A stretch of DNA of 64,000 bases from Nitrosomonadales bacterium (GCA_016716325.1 JADJWO010000001.1:1984001-2048000), one strand, 5' to 3'. Positions 35,851 to 44,678 are shown, numbered from the stretch's first letter. Numbers and translations: made by a program. The notes: generated from the sequence alone by a model not told the origin.

Positions 35851-36938
35851 TGGATCGTTTCGCGGCGCGTCTCATTCGCTGGCAACGCCGGCATGGTCGC
35901 CACGACCTGCCTTGGCAGGGGCAGGATGCCTACCGGGTGTGGCTGTCCGAGATTATGCTGCAGCAGACGCAGGTCGCCACCGTCATTCCGTATTACCGGC
36001 GTTTCATCACCTCATTTCCTGACATCTCTTTGCTGGCCGCAGCCAGCGAAGAGCAGGTGCTTGCACACTGGAGCGGCCTCGGGTACTACGCGCGCGGACG
36101 CAACCTGCACAAGGCTGGGCAGTTCATCGTCGCGCAACATGGCGGCAAATTCCCATGCAAATTTGAAGATATCCTCAAGCTGCCCGGCATCGGTCGTTCC
36201 ACCGCCGCAGCGATCTGCGCACTGGCGTATCACGAACGGCATGCGATCCTGGACGGTAACGTCAAGCGTGTGCTGGCGCGCTACTGCGGCATCGCCGGGT
36301 GGCCTGGTGACAGGCGGGTGGAAGCGCTCTTGTGGCAACAGGCCGAAACCTTGCTGCCCCGTAGCGGAGTCGCCACTTACACACAGGCGCTGATGGATGT
36401 CGGCGCGACCGTCTGTACGCGCAGCAAGCCGAAATGCGGCGAGTGCCCGGTACAGGCCGGCTGTGTCGCATTCAACACCGGTCGTACCAATGAGTTGCCC
36501 ACGCCGCGCCCGAAGAAGTCTGTGCCTGAGCGGCAGGCCACGTTTTTATTGCTGATGCACGGCAATGACATCCTGCTGGAGAAGCGCCCCGGCAACGGTA
36601 TCTGGGGTGGGTTATGGTGTCCGCCGCAGTTCGACGATGAGATAGCGGCCAGGGACTGGTTCCTGCGAAACGGAATGAGTGCGAGCGAAGGAGAGGAACT
36701 GGTGGTCTTCACCCACACCTTTACGCACTTCAAGCTGCACATCACGCCACTGCTGATCCGACTGCCGTGCAAACCTTTGTATGCCATACAACCTGGCAGT
36801 TTGTGGCTGGATATGGAGGAAGCGTTGCGGGCGGCGATACCGACGCCGGTAAGAAGCATGCTGAAGAAAATCAAATCATGCGGGGCTTATAAATACAGCG
36901 CATTGCACCGGATGAAAGTCAAGCGCTGCGCGGGTTAA
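35850..36938 (+). CDS. mutY: Adenine DNA glycosylase MutY
   Basis: Removes adenine mispaired with 8-oxoguanine. It starts with GTG overlapping the AsmA stop codon by one base. The catalytic Glu is in LSEIMLQQTQVATV, the helix-hairpin-helix LPGIGRSTAAAICA precedes the catalytic Asp region, and the [4Fe-4S] ligands are C189, C196, C199 and C205. A C-terminal NUDIX-like domain that reads 8-oxoG follows. Length 362. The 3' end overlaps the ubiX stop on the other strand by four bases. Confidence 0.95.
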   Translation: MDRFAARLIRWQRRHGRHDLPWQGQDAYRVWLSEIMLQQTQVATVIPYYRRFITSFPDISLLAAASEEQVLAHWSGLGYYARGRNLHKAGQFIVAQHGGKFPCKFEDILKLPGIGRSTAAAICALAYHERHAILDGNVKRVLARYCGIAGWPGDRRVEALLWQQAETLLPRSGVATYTQALMDVGATVCTRSKPKCGECPVQAGCVAFNTGRTNELPTPRPKKSVPERQATFLLLMHGNDILLEKRPGNGIWGGLWCPPQFDDEIAARDWFLRNGMSASEGEELVVFTHTFTHFKLHITPLLIRLPCKPLYAIQPGSLWLDMEEALRAAIPTPVRSMLKKIKSCGAYKYSALHRMKVKRCAG

Positions 36939-37537
36939 TCGTCCCCCCATGGTTTTATCAACTTTTGTGCAATGTCCAGATGATCGAGGATGCGCGCCAC
37001 CACAAAATCCACGATGTCCTGCACGCTCTGCGGATGATGGTAGAACCCCGGATTCGGCGACATGATGATGGCGCCGGCGTGCGAGAGCTTGAGCATGTTC
37101 TCCAGATGGATGGTTGAGAAAGGCATTTCTCTGGGGGCTATGATCAACGTGCGTCTTTCCTTCAGCATTACATCGGCGGCGCGGCAGATCAGGTCGTCGC
37201 TGATGCCCCCGGCGATCTTGCCGAGCGTGCCCATGGTGCAGGGACACACCACCATCGCGTCGCCGGGATTGGAGCCGGAAGCCATCGGGGCATACCAGTC
37301 CTGGATGCCGAACACCTTGAGTTCGCCGCTGAATGTGCCGATGCGGTCTGCGAGCATCTGCTCCGCGTCCTGCGGGCGGCTGGGCAGGGTGAAATCCAGT
37401 TCCTGCTTGGCGACCATCTGCGCTGCCTGAGAATAGACAAGGTGCACCTGATGGCCGCCTTGCAGCAGGCATTCGAGCAGGCGCATGCCGTAGGGCAGGC
37501 CGGAAGCGCCAGTGAAGGCGAGGGTGATGGTTTTCAT
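36935..37537 (-). CDS. ubiX: Flavin prenyltransferase UbiX
   Basis: Makes the prenylated-FMN cofactor used by the UbiD decarboxylase in ubiquinone synthesis. The start MKTITLAFTGASGLPYGMRLLECLL is the classical UbiX opening; a long in-frame extension upstream is dismissed because it would cross the dispersed repeat and lacks family similarity. CPCTMGTLGKIAGGISDDLICRAADV and the APREMPFSTIHLENMLKLS motif are diagnostic. Length 200. No strong ribosome site is seen. Confidence 0.95.
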   Translation of the reverse strand: MKTITLAFTGASGLPYGMRLLECLLQGGHQVHLVYSQAAQMVAKQELDFTLPSRPQDAEQMLADRIGTFSGELKVFGIQDWYAPMASGSNPGDAMVVCPCTMGTLGKIAGGISDDLICRAADVMLKERRTLIIAPREMPFSTIHLENMLKLSHAGAIIMSPNPGFYHHPQSVQDIVDFVVARILDHLDIAQKLIKPWGDD

Positions 37538-37548
37538 ACGAGCTATTT

Positions 37549-37677
37549 TCCACGAAAAATACGAAACGGGGTAGGCGGGCATTTCGCAGTGAGGCGAAAG
37601 CTCGCAAAAACACGAAAACCATTCGTGGCGGCCTGGTGTTTTGTTTTCGTGAGTTTCGTGTTTTTCGCGGACTAACG
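37549..37677. repeat. Dispersed CACGAAA-type palindromic repeat, copy 2
   Basis: Left arm CCACGAAAAATACGAAA, an internal AACACGAAAACC, and right arm TTTTCGTGAGTTTCGTG followed by TTTTTCGCGGACTAAC. It has the same architecture and same GGACTAAC end as the copy after mshN; the cores differ. It fills the space between ubiX and the Gx-transporter gene and overlaps the latter's stop. Confidence 0.75.
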
Positions 37678-38193
37678 GTTTTTGTTGCCGTCCATGAATC
37701 TTGCCGCGACCAACCCGTTCACTGTGCCAAACACCAGCGCTGCGGCGGCAAAGACAGGAACCAGGTAGGCGATCCCGCTGTGTGGAATGAGCCACAGGTA
37801 AACCACCAGCATCTGTCCGGAGATGTGTGCGAAGGCGGCGAGGATGCTGTGAGTGACCGGGCCGAACCAGCGTTGCGGCAGGTGTTGCGCAAAGGCGAGC
37901 ACCAGCAGACTGAGCAGCGCACCGAACAGGCTGAGGAAAAAACCGGGTGCGAGGAAGTTGCCGAACAGCAGGCTGCCCGCAACTACGCGCAGCAGAGTCA
38001 CCCATGCTGCGATATGCCAGCCGAAACGCGCCAGTACGATCAATGTGACAATGTTGGCCAGCCCGGGTTTTACGCCGGGCAGCGGCGACGGGAAGGCGCT
38101 CTCGAGTACGGTCAGCCCGAGAGCGACCGCCGCCATCCGCGCGATATGATGATCTTCTGAGGTCGTATCGAGTTTAATAATTGAGGCTGTCAT
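37672..38193 (-). CDS. Gx transporter / heptaprenyl diphosphate synthase component I-like membrane protein
   Basis: Membrane protein of the PF07456-type family (Gx transporter family), with five or six helices and the conserved SPLPGVKPGLANIVTLIVL. It is probably a membrane component linked to flavinylation or quinone-related systems, not a prenyl synthase. It overlaps the NusG domain II gene by 20 bases, an arrangement found widely, often with apbE. No apbE is in the window. Length 173 is typical. Confidence 0.8.
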   Translation of the reverse strand: MTASIIKLDTTSEDHHIARMAAVALGLTVLESAFPSPLPGVKPGLANIVTLIVLARFGWHIAAWVTLLRVVAGSLLFGNFLAPGFFLSLFGALLSLLVLAFAQHLPQRWFGPVTHSILAAFAHISGQMLVVYLWLIPHSGIAYLVPVFAAAALVFGTVNGLVAARFMDGNKNR

Positions 38194-38554
38194 ATTTTTT
38201 TTCGCCTCCCGCCAGCTCTACACTCACTTCGTTGGGCAGGCAGATGGCGACTTCACCGGCATGTTGCAGCCATCCCTGGCGCACGCAATATTGGCGCGGA
38301 CTGGGATCCAAGCTGATGCGTGCCCTGCGTTGTTCGATGGTGATGACGCTGGTGCCGAGCCGGCCCGGCACCTCGATCTGCTGGTCACGCGACAGCGGCA
38401 CTTCGCGAAATATCTTTCCGCTGCTGCGGATGATGGCCTTGCTGGCGGGTTCGCTGTTCCATAAATTGAGTGTGACCAGTGCCACACACAGGCAACCCAG
38501 CGCCAGCGTCAGCCAGTCACCTGGCCTGATGTAACGCAACGCGACGGTTTGCAT
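38174..38554 (-). CDS. NusG domain II-containing membrane-anchored protein
   Basis: 126 residues: one N-terminal helix (about 15-32) and a periplasmic NusG-domain-II fold with IRSSGKIFREVPLSRDQQIEVPG and RQYCVRQGWLQHAGEVAICLPNEVSVEL, including two conserved cysteines. The start is MQTVALRYIRPGDW, five bases after the rapZ stop; a longer form would start inside rapZ. Such proteins pair with Gx transporters and extracytoplasmic flavin-transfer genes; the exact role is not settled. Confidence 0.8.
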   Translation of the reverse strand: MQTVALRYIRPGDWLTLALGCLCVALVTLNLWNSEPASKAIIRSSGKIFREVPLSRDQQIEVPGRLGTSVITIEQRRARISLDPSPRQYCVRQGWLQHAGEVAICLPNEVSVELAGGEKKYDSLNY

Positions 38555-38558
38555 GGGG

Positions 38559-39395
38559 TCAGGTGAGCCCGCGATGGCGTACCAGCACTTGCTGTTGCCC
38601 TTCAAAGTGGCGCGCGAGCTTTTCTGCGAGATACACCGAGCGGTGTTGCCCGCCGGTGCATCCGATGGCGACGGTCAGGTAGCTGCGGTTGTCGGCGATG
38701 TAGCTGGGCAGCCAGCTTTCGACGAAGGAACGGATGTCCTGGTACATTTTCTGCGCGTCGGGTGCATGCTGCAGGAATTCGATCACCGCGGGATCGCGCC
38801 CGGTGAGTGGGCGCAACGCCGGGTCATAGTGTGGATTGGGCAGGCAGCGCACGTCGAACACCATGTCGGCATCGAGCGGGATGCCGTTCTTGAACCCGAA
38901 CGACTGGAACAGCAGGGTGAGGCGTGCACGGTCGAGCCGGATGAATGCCTTGACCCAGGCGCGCAGCGCATTGGCGCCCAGTTCGCTGGTGTCGATGCGA
39001 TGGCCGATGCCGCTGATTTCGGCCAGCAACTCGCGTTCGCGCGCCACGCATTCGGTCAGGGTGCGCTCCCCGTCGTTCAGCGGGTGCAGGCGGCGCGTTT
39101 CGGAGAAACGTTTCACCAGGGTGTCGGTCTGCGCATCCAGGAATAGCAGGTGTACGTCCTGTCTTTGCTGTTTTAGCTGTGCGATATGCTGCGGCAGTTG
39201 TTGCACGCTGCCGCCGCTGCGCACATCGATGCTCACCGCAATCTGAGTATTCCCGGATTGTTGCAGGTTGTCGATCAAGGCTGGGAGCAGGTCGGCAGGC
39301 AGGTTATCCACGCAATAGAAACCGGCATCCTCCAGCGTCTTCAACGCGACGCTTTTGCCGGAGCCGGACAGGCCGCTGATCAGGAACAGCTGCAT
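38559..39395 (-). CDS. rapZ: RNase adapter protein RapZ
   Basis: Nucleotide-binding adapter (YvcJ/RapZ family) which in enterobacteria directs RNase E to the GlmZ small RNA. Start MQLFLISGLSGSGKSVALKTLEDAGFYCVDNLP, with Walker A GLSGSGKS at residues 8-15. The C-terminal half carries the conserved VFDVRCLPNPHYDPALRPLTGRDPAVIEFL and GCTGGQHRSVYLAEKLA. Length 278. It is in an hprK-rapZ unit, typical of the nitrogen PTS. An in-frame upstream extension was rejected because it would overlap hprK. Confidence 0.94.
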   Translation of the reverse strand: MQLFLISGLSGSGKSVALKTLEDAGFYCVDNLPADLLPALIDNLQQSGNTQIAVSIDVRSGGSVQQLPQHIAQLKQQRQDVHLLFLDAQTDTLVKRFSETRRLHPLNDGERTLTECVARERELLAEISGIGHRIDTSELGANALRAWVKAFIRLDRARLTLLFQSFGFKNGIPLDADMVFDVRCLPNPHYDPALRPLTGRDPAVIEFLQHAPDAQKMYQDIRSFVESWLPSYIADNRSYLTVAIGCTGGQHRSVYLAEKLARHFEGQQQVLVRHRGLT

Positions 39396-39405
39396 CGGAC
39401 CGCCC

Positions 39406-40344
39406 TTATTCCTCGTGCAGCATCTGGTTATGCCGCGCGATGAATTCCTGCATGGTGTTGATGCCGCGCTGGTGCAGCACGAAATTGCGCGCTGCGGCCT
39501 CGACCAGGACGGCGAGATTGCGTCCCGCCACAACGGGGATGTTGACGGTGCTGATGCTGACGCCCAGGATTTCCTGGTGCGTGGCGTTGATTGGCAGACG
39601 GTCGATCCTGGACAGGTCGTCATCCGGTGGGCGGTGCAGGTTTACGATAAGTTTGAGGCTTTTTTTGCGCCGCACGGCTGTTTCGCCGAACATCGTGCGG
39701 ATGTTCAACACACCCAGCCCGCGCACTTCGAGGAAATCGCGCAACAGTTCCGGGCAGCGTCCTTCCAGCGTGTCCGGAGCGATATGGTGCAATTCGACGA
39801 TATCGTCGGCGACCAGTCCGCTGCCGCGTGTGATGAGTTCGAGCCCCAGTTCGCTTTTGCCGACCGCGCTCTCGCCGGTGATCATCACGCCGACGCCCAG
39901 CACATCAAGGAACACGCCGTGGCGCGAGGTCGATTCCGCCAGTTCCTTGGCGAGATAGTGGCGGATCAGCCACATCAGGTAGACGCTGGGTTTTGGAGAA
40001 GAGAACAGCGGGATGTTGGTGCGATCGGCGAAGGCTATCAGTTCAGACGGTATGTCGCTCGTGCCGGCCACGATCAGGCAGGTCGTGCCGCTCCGTTCGA
40101 TCTGATCGAATGCAATGTTGCGTTGTCCCTCGCTCAGGTTGTTCAGATAGTTCAGCTCGGTCTCGCTGAGTACCTGCACCCAGTTCGGGTGGATCAGATT
40201 GAGATGGCCGACCACCCCCTTGTTGGAGGCATTCACCTTGTCGCTGTCGATGATGTGGCCGACGCCGTCGGTCCCGGCCACGCGGCTGAGTTCAAGACGC
40301 GCCTGTTTGTCTTCGAACAGTTGCCGGATATTGATCTGGCTCAT
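39406..40344 (-). CDS. hprK: HPr kinase/phosphorylase
   Basis: Serine kinase/phosphorylase of HPr-like proteins. The N-terminal domain (1-130) precedes a catalytic domain with P-loop GESAVGKS near residues 153-160 and the HprK signature EVRGLGVLNIRTMFGE near residue 205. Length 312 is normal. It sits with ptsN and rapZ; ptsH and ptsI are not in the window. A palindromic repeat fills the whole gap to ptsN upstream. Confidence 0.95.
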   Translation of the reverse strand: MSQINIRQLFEDKQARLELSRVAGTDGVGHIIDSDKVNASNKGVVGHLNLIHPNWVQVLSETELNYLNNLSEGQRNIAFDQIERSGTTCLIVAGTSDIPSELIAFADRTNIPLFSSPKPSVYLMWLIRHYLAKELAESTSRHGVFLDVLGVGVMITGESAVGKSELGLELITRGSGLVADDIVELHHIAPDTLEGRCPELLRDFLEVRGLGVLNIRTMFGETAVRRKKSLKLIVNLHRPPDDDLSRIDRLPINATHQEILGVSISTVNIPVVAGRNLAVLVEAAARNFVLHQRGINTMQEFIARHNQMLHEE

Positions 40345-40346
40345 TT

Positions 40347-40488
40347 GAAAACCTCTATAAACCTACTGCGCGATTCGATCGCAGCGTTGTGCGGCGCTCG
40401 CTCCTCGCCTACCCATTCGGTATGTCTCGTTCGCTGTGCTCCGTGCGCCTTGCTCTCGAACCGCTCGCTACGATTTATAGCGGTTTTC
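40347..40488. repeat. Palindromic repeat element (family A), hprK-ptsN copy
   Basis: 142 bases with inverted ends GAAAACCTCTATAAA and (reverse complement) GAAAACCGCTATAAA. Its right end overlaps the ptsN stop codon and its left end begins three bases from the hprK start, so it fills the gap exactly. The reverse complement of its core carries CACAGCGA, ACATACCG, GGTAGG and GAGGAGC in the order found in the bioF insertion. Confidence 0.85.
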
Positions 40489-40948
40489 ATGCCGAGCTGT
40501 TCCAGTCGTAGATCAATTGATGGATGCTCGCGGCATCGGTACAGGCGTTCAGGCGATTGCGGAACGACTGGTCGCTGAACATCTGAGCCAGTTCGCCGAG
40601 GATCTGCAGATGCAGGTCGGTGGCGCGTTCCGGTACCAGCAGCACGCAGATCATGCTCACCGGCTGTCCGTCAGGCGCATCGAAAGGAATCGGATTCGCG
40701 GTCTTGACGAAGGCGGCGGTGGCGTCGCGAAGTTTTGCGATGCGGCCATGCGGGATGGCCACGCCTTGCCCCAGTCCGGTCGAGCCGAGTTTTTCGCGGG
40801 CGAACAGGCTGTCGAATACCTGGCTGCGCGCAATTTGCTGGTTGTTCTCGAATAACAGGCCGACGCGTTCGAAAATACGCTTCTTGCTGGTGGATTCGGT
40901 GTCCAGCAGGATGTTGTCTGGCGAAAGAATTTTGCTGATCAGGTTCAT
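40487..40948 (-). CDS. ptsN: Nitrogen PTS EIIA component PtsN
   Basis: EIIA-Ntr regulator that is phosphorylated by NPr and in other bacteria controls K+ transport and other targets. Phospho-acceptor H67 is in GVAIPHGRI. The N-terminal ILSPDNILLDTESTSKKRIFERVGLLF is typical. Length 153. Located between hpf and hprK in the rpoN cluster. The stop codon overlaps the family A repeat. Confidence 0.94.
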   Translation of the reverse strand: MNLISKILSPDNILLDTESTSKKRIFERVGLLFENNQQIARSQVFDSLFAREKLGSTGLGQGVAIPHGRIAKLRDATAAFVKTANPIPFDAPDGQPVSMICVLLVPERATDLHLQILGELAQMFSDQSFRNRLNACTDAASIHQLIYDWNSSA

Positions 40949-40996
40949 GGCGAACTCGAATGGTAAACGGGCGGCATCGCTGCCGCCCCTGGTTGG

Positions 40997-41320
40997 TTAT
41001 TCCCCTGCGGCATGTTTGCCGGAATCGTCGTGGCGTCGTGCCGACAGCTTTTCCTTGTGCTTGATCACCTGGCGATCCAGGCGATCGACGAGCGCATCGA
41101 TCGCAGCATACAGGTTCTCGTCCTCGCATTCCACGAAAACGTCCTTGCCGCTGATATGGATGGTGGCTTCGGCTTTCTGTTTCAGCTTCTGCACCGAAAG
41201 GATGATGTTTACGTCAATCACGTTGTCGAAATGCCGCTTGATCTTGCCGAACTTCCCGGTTGCATAGTCGCGGATCGCGGGAGTGATTTCCAGATGGCGT
41301 CCGGTTAGATGGAGGTTCAT
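40997..41320 (-). CDS. hpf: Ribosome hibernation promoting factor (short form)
   Basis: YfiA/HPF family protein that binds the 30S mRNA channel during starvation. MNLHLTGRHLEITPAIRDYATGKFGKIKRHFDNV and the KQKAEATIHISGKDVFVECEDENLYAAIDALVDRLDRQV core are diagnostic. At 107 residues it is the short form without the dimerising C-terminal domain. 16 bases separate it from rpoN, the usual neighbour. Confidence 0.94.
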   Translation of the reverse strand: MNLHLTGRHLEITPAIRDYATGKFGKIKRHFDNVIDVNIILSVQKLKQKAEATIHISGKDVFVECEDENLYAAIDALVDRLDRQVIKHKEKLSARRHDDSGKHAAGE

Positions 41321-41336
41321 GGTGTGCTCCTTATAG

Positions 41337-42761
41337 TTAGAGTGATTTACGTAGATTCACCGGGAGTATATGCAATGCATCCCGGTACTTTGCTATGGTA
41401 CGCCGGGCGACAACGATGCCCTGCCGTGCCAAGATTTCCGACATGCGGCTGTCGGTAAGCGGTTTGCGCGAGTCTTCCGCACTGACCAGTTGCCTGATCA
41501 GTTCGCGTATTGCAGTGGAGGAGCAGGTGCCGCCGCTTTCCGTGGCCAGGCCGCTGCCAAAGAAATGTTTGAATTCGTAGATGCCGCGCGGGGTCAGCAT
41601 GAATTTCTGCACCGTGCTGCGCGAGACGGTTGATTCGTGCAATTCCAGCGCCTCGGCGATCTCGCGCAATACCAGCGGGCGCATGCCGATCTCGCCGTGC
41701 TCAAGAAAGTTGCCCTGACGCTCGACGATGGCCTGGGCGACGCGCAGGATGGTTTCGAAACGCTGTTGCAGGTTTTTGATCAGCCATTTCGCTTCCTGCA
41801 ATTGTGTGGCGAGTTGCGTGGCATTCTTCTCGTCGCGCTGCTTCAGGATGTTGGCATAGATCTGGTTGACGCGCAGCCTGGGCATCGCATCGACGTTGAG
41901 CCGCGCGCGCCATTTGCCGCCGTGTTTCTCCACGATCACGTCGGGCACAACATAATCGGCGACGCTTTGGTCGAACCCGGCGCCGGGTTTCGGATTCAGG
42001 CCGGTGATCAGGCTCTGGGCGGCGCGCAGATTGTCATCCGAGCAGCGCAACAGCCTTTTGATTCTGGCAAAGTCGTGTGCTGCCACTAGGTCGAGGTGGT
42101 GGGTGACCAGCCGGATCGCAAGGTCACGTTGCGGCACGTCCTCGGGCATCGCCTTGAGTTGCAACGCCAGACATTCGCTCAGGTTGCGAGCACCCAGACC
42201 GGGCAGGTCGAGATGTTGCAGTTGTACCAGCGCGGTTTCCAGGTCGTCCAGTGTGATGTCCAGTTCTTCGGGCAGCATCCCGGCCAGTTCGGCCAGGTCT
42301 TGCGCCAGATAACCGTTCTGGTCCAGCGCGTCGATCAGCATGCCGACCACCTTGCGGTCATTCGCATCCAGCGTGCTGGTAGTCAGTTGGTCGTGCAGGT
42401 GTTCGCGTAGTGTGGCATGGCCGGCAGCCTGTTCCGGATAGGAATCGTCCTCGTCGTCGATGCTGCGCGCCATGCCGCCGCCGATCATCCAGTCGGCAGG
42501 TTCATTGCCGAAATCGTCCTCGCCGCGGTCGCTGTCGCGCGATGGCGCGGGCTCGGTCTCGCCCAAGCTGCCCCGAGGTTCGCCGGAGAAAGGCTGGGGA
42601 GCAGATTCCTCGGCCAGTTCCAGCATCGGGTTCTCGTCAAGCATGCGCGCGACTTCCTGATGCATGTCCTGCGTGGAGAGCTGGAGTAGCCGGATGGCCT
42701 GCTGCAACTGAGGTGTAAGCGTCAGTTGCTGGGACATCCGAAGTTGAAGAGATGCTTTCAT
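41337..42761 (-). CDS. rpoN: RNA polymerase sigma-54 factor
   Basis: Alternative sigma factor for -24/-12 promoters. Region I is Gln/Leu-rich (MKASLQLRMSQQLTLTPQLQQAIRLLQLS), an acidic region II follows, and the DNA-binding end has the helix-turn-helix ESTVSRSTVQKFM and the RpoN box ARRTIAKYR near residue 460. Length 474 is normal. A clear target promoter is present in this window upstream of the pilin gene. Downstream of lptB, as in most proteobacteria. Confidence 0.96.
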   Translation of the reverse strand: MKASLQLRMSQQLTLTPQLQQAIRLLQLSTQDMHQEVARMLDENPMLELAEESAPQPFSGEPRGSLGETEPAPSRDSDRGEDDFGNEPADWMIGGGMARSIDDEDDSYPEQAAGHATLREHLHDQLTTSTLDANDRKVVGMLIDALDQNGYLAQDLAELAGMLPEELDITLDDLETALVQLQHLDLPGLGARNLSECLALQLKAMPEDVPQRDLAIRLVTHHLDLVAAHDFARIKRLLRCSDDNLRAAQSLITGLNPKPGAGFDQSVADYVVPDVIVEKHGGKWRARLNVDAMPRLRVNQIYANILKQRDEKNATQLATQLQEAKWLIKNLQQRFETILRVAQAIVERQGNFLEHGEIGMRPLVLREIAEALELHESTVSRSTVQKFMLTPRGIYEFKHFFGSGLATESGGTCSSTAIRELIRQLVSAEDSRKPLTDSRMSEILARQGIVVARRTIAKYRDALHILPVNLRKSL

Positions 42762-42809
42762 TATTCAGTGTCGTGTCCGGGGTATGCCCCCTTCCGGGAT
42801 ACCTTCTCG

Positions 42810-43532
42810 TCATAGCTTGAAGTGTTCACCCAGATATACTTTCCTCACGCCTTCATTATAGATGATTTCATCCGGCTTGCCCTCGGCCATGACGGCACCG
42901 GCATTGATGATATAGGCGCGATCGCAGATGCCCAGCGTTTCGCGTACGTTGTGGTCGGTGATCAGCACGCCGATATTGCGCTCCTTGAGGAAACGGATGA
43001 TCCTCTGGATGTCCAGCACGGCGATGGGGTCGACGCCGGCGAACGGTTCGTCGAGCAGGATGAAGCGCGGGTCGGTCGCCAGTGCGCGGGCGATCTCCAC
43101 GCGCCGCCGCTCGCCGCCGGACAGGCTGATGGCCGGATTGTCGCGGATATGCGTGATGTGGAGGTCCTCCAGCAGCGCCTCCAACCGATTCTGCAAGTCG
43201 TCTTCCGGCAAGCCCTGCAATTCGAGTATCGCCTGGATGTTCTGCGCGACGGTCATGCGCCGGAAGATCGAGGCTTCCTGTGGCAGGTAACCCAGCCCCA
43301 GGCGCGCACGGCGGTGGATGGGCATATGGGTGATGTTGCGGTCGTCGATGAATATCTCACCGCCGTTCGTCGCGATCAGCCCCACGATCATGTAGAAAGA
43401 GGTGGTCTTGCCCGCGCCGTTCGGGCCCAGCAGCCCGACCACTTCGCCGCTGCGCAGCGATAGCGAGACGTCATGCACGACGGTGCGTGAAGCGTATTTT
43501 TTCATCAGGCCTACGGCGCGCAATTCACTCAT
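42810..43532 (-). CDS. lptB: LPS export ABC transporter ATPase LptB
   Basis: Cytoplasmic ATPase that powers LPS extraction by LptFG. The start is MSELRAVGLMKKYASR, overlapping lptA by four bases. Walker A GPNGAGKTT is at 36-44, the Q-loop is in LGYLPQEASIF, the signature is LSGGERRR and Walker B is FILLDEPFAGVDP. Length 240 is typical. lptF and lptG are not in the window. Confidence 0.96.
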   Translation of the reverse strand: MSELRAVGLMKKYASRTVVHDVSLSLRSGEVVGLLGPNGAGKTTSFYMIVGLIATNGGEIFIDDRNITHMPIHRRARLGLGYLPQEASIFRRMTVAQNIQAILELQGLPEDDLQNRLEALLEDLHITHIRDNPAISLSGGERRRVEIARALATDPRFILLDEPFAGVDPIAVLDIQRIIRFLKERNIGVLITDHNVRETLGICDRAYIINAGAVMAEGKPDEIIYNEGVRKVYLGEHFKL

Positions 43533-44116
43533 TCTTGCTCCGCTGGTGTCAGTGTGTCGCTCGGGGCGATGGGTAACGGGTCTTGCGGTTGCGCTTCGCC
43601 CGGTTTGGGTTTGGAATGCAACACCGCGCGAACCCGTTTCGGCGGCTTGCCCACATCGGTCGTGCTGCCGCCATGCACCTGGAATATCTCGGTCTTCTGG
43701 CTGTAGGTGATATGTTCGCCGCGCACCTCGTCGAGGCTGCGTGTGACATGTGCGCGCACGTGGAAATCCACCGTTTCGGCGCGCGTGTCGTATTCGATGC
43801 GTTCGCCGTAGCCGTCGATGTATTCGTCCAACCCCTCGCGCTTCTGCCGGAAACTGGCGGGACGTCCATAGGCCGTGCCATGCTTGAAGCCTTCGCTGTC
43901 CTGCACCACGACGATCTTGTCGCCGCGTATCAGCATCGTGCCCTGGGTGAATTGCACGTTGCCGATGAAGGTGCTGACCTGTTGCGCATCGTCTATCAGC
44001 ACCTGGTCGGCTTCCAGATGGATAGGCTTGTCGCGGTCGGCACGCTCGGCATGGCCTGCCGGCGCGAGCAGCAGCAGACAGGCTGCCAGCCACAGGTTAT
44101 TTGCGCGTCGGGACAT
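43529..44116 (-). CDS. lptA: LPS periplasmic bridge protein LptA
   Basis: OstA/LptA beta-jellyroll protein that links LptC to LptD. Sec signal peptide about residues 1-23 (ending AGHA). The core ADQVLIDDAQQVSTFIGNVQFTQGTMLIRGDKIVV matches the family. The C-terminal 40 residues are Lys/Pro-rich and unstructured. Length 195. It overlaps lptC by 20 bases and lptB by four. Confidence 0.93.
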   Translation of the reverse strand: MSRRANNLWLAACLLLLAPAGHAERADRDKPIHLEADQVLIDDAQQVSTFIGNVQFTQGTMLIRGDKIVVVQDSEGFKHGTAYGRPASFRQKREGLDEYIDGYGERIEYDTRAETVDFHVRAHVTRSLDEVRGEHITYSQKTEIFQVHGGSTTDVGKPPKRVRAVLHSKPKPGEAQPQDPLPIAPSDTLTPAEQE

Positions 44117-44678
44117 GTTCGCTCCTGACTTGTGAAAGCAGCTTCAGGGTGCGTGCCTTGTTGTCCATTTCCAGCCCAGTCGCGTGCACGGTGTTATGCG
44201 GATCAACGATGGTCACGGGGTGGTCGGTGTCGGCCCAGTCGCGATCCGGGACGACATGGAGGTATCGGGTATGCAGCGCGAGCTCTTCCCGTTCCGCGCT
44301 GGCCTCGCGCAGGACCTCGACTTCCTCATGCAGGAATATCTCGTCACCCCGGCTGGAAACGACCCCGCGCCTGGCGATGACGTGCACTGCCGGTCGGTCG
44401 GCGGACAGCGAAGTGAGGCGGGGTATTTCCAGCGTGGTGCTGTCATCGTCCGGATAATGCTGCAACTTTTTTGCGGCCATGATGAAACGCGGCGAACCTT
44501 GTTCGTCCAGTTGGAGCGCGGAAAAGTTCTCCATGATCGAATCGGGGTCGTGGCGTGTGCTGCCATCCGGTTTGTAGGGTATCGGCTGCACCTGCTGGTT
44601 CAGCCAGTAGGTCGCTCCCAACAGGCCGAGTAGCGGCAACAGCGGCAGCCAGTGACGGACGCGAGATGCAAAGGTCAT
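44097..44678 (-). CDS. lptC: LPS export protein LptC
   Basis: Bitopic inner-membrane protein passing LPS from LptBFG to LptA. Start MTFASRVRHWLPLLPLLGLLGATYWLN gives one helix at about 8-26; a long upstream in-frame extension overlaps kdsC and was rejected. The periplasmic beta-jellyroll includes TRHDPDSIMENFSALQLDEQGSPRFIMAAKKLQHYPDDD. Length 193. ATGA overlap with kdsC. Confidence 0.92.
   Translation of the reverse strand: MTFASRVRHWLPLLPLLGLLGATYWLNQQVQPIPYKPDGSTRHDPDSIMENFSALQLDEQGSPRFIMAAKKLQHYPDDDSTTLEIPRLTSLSADRPAVHVIARRGVVSSRGDEIFLHEEVEVLREASAEREELALHTRYLHVVPDRDWADTDHPVTIVDPHNTVHATGLEMDNKARTLKLLSQVRSEHVPTRK

Noticed and set aside
36935..38005. Long ubiX form with an N-terminal extension
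   Set aside because: The extension would translate the dispersed palindromic repeat and part of the Gx-transporter gene; UbiX homology starts at the internal ATG.
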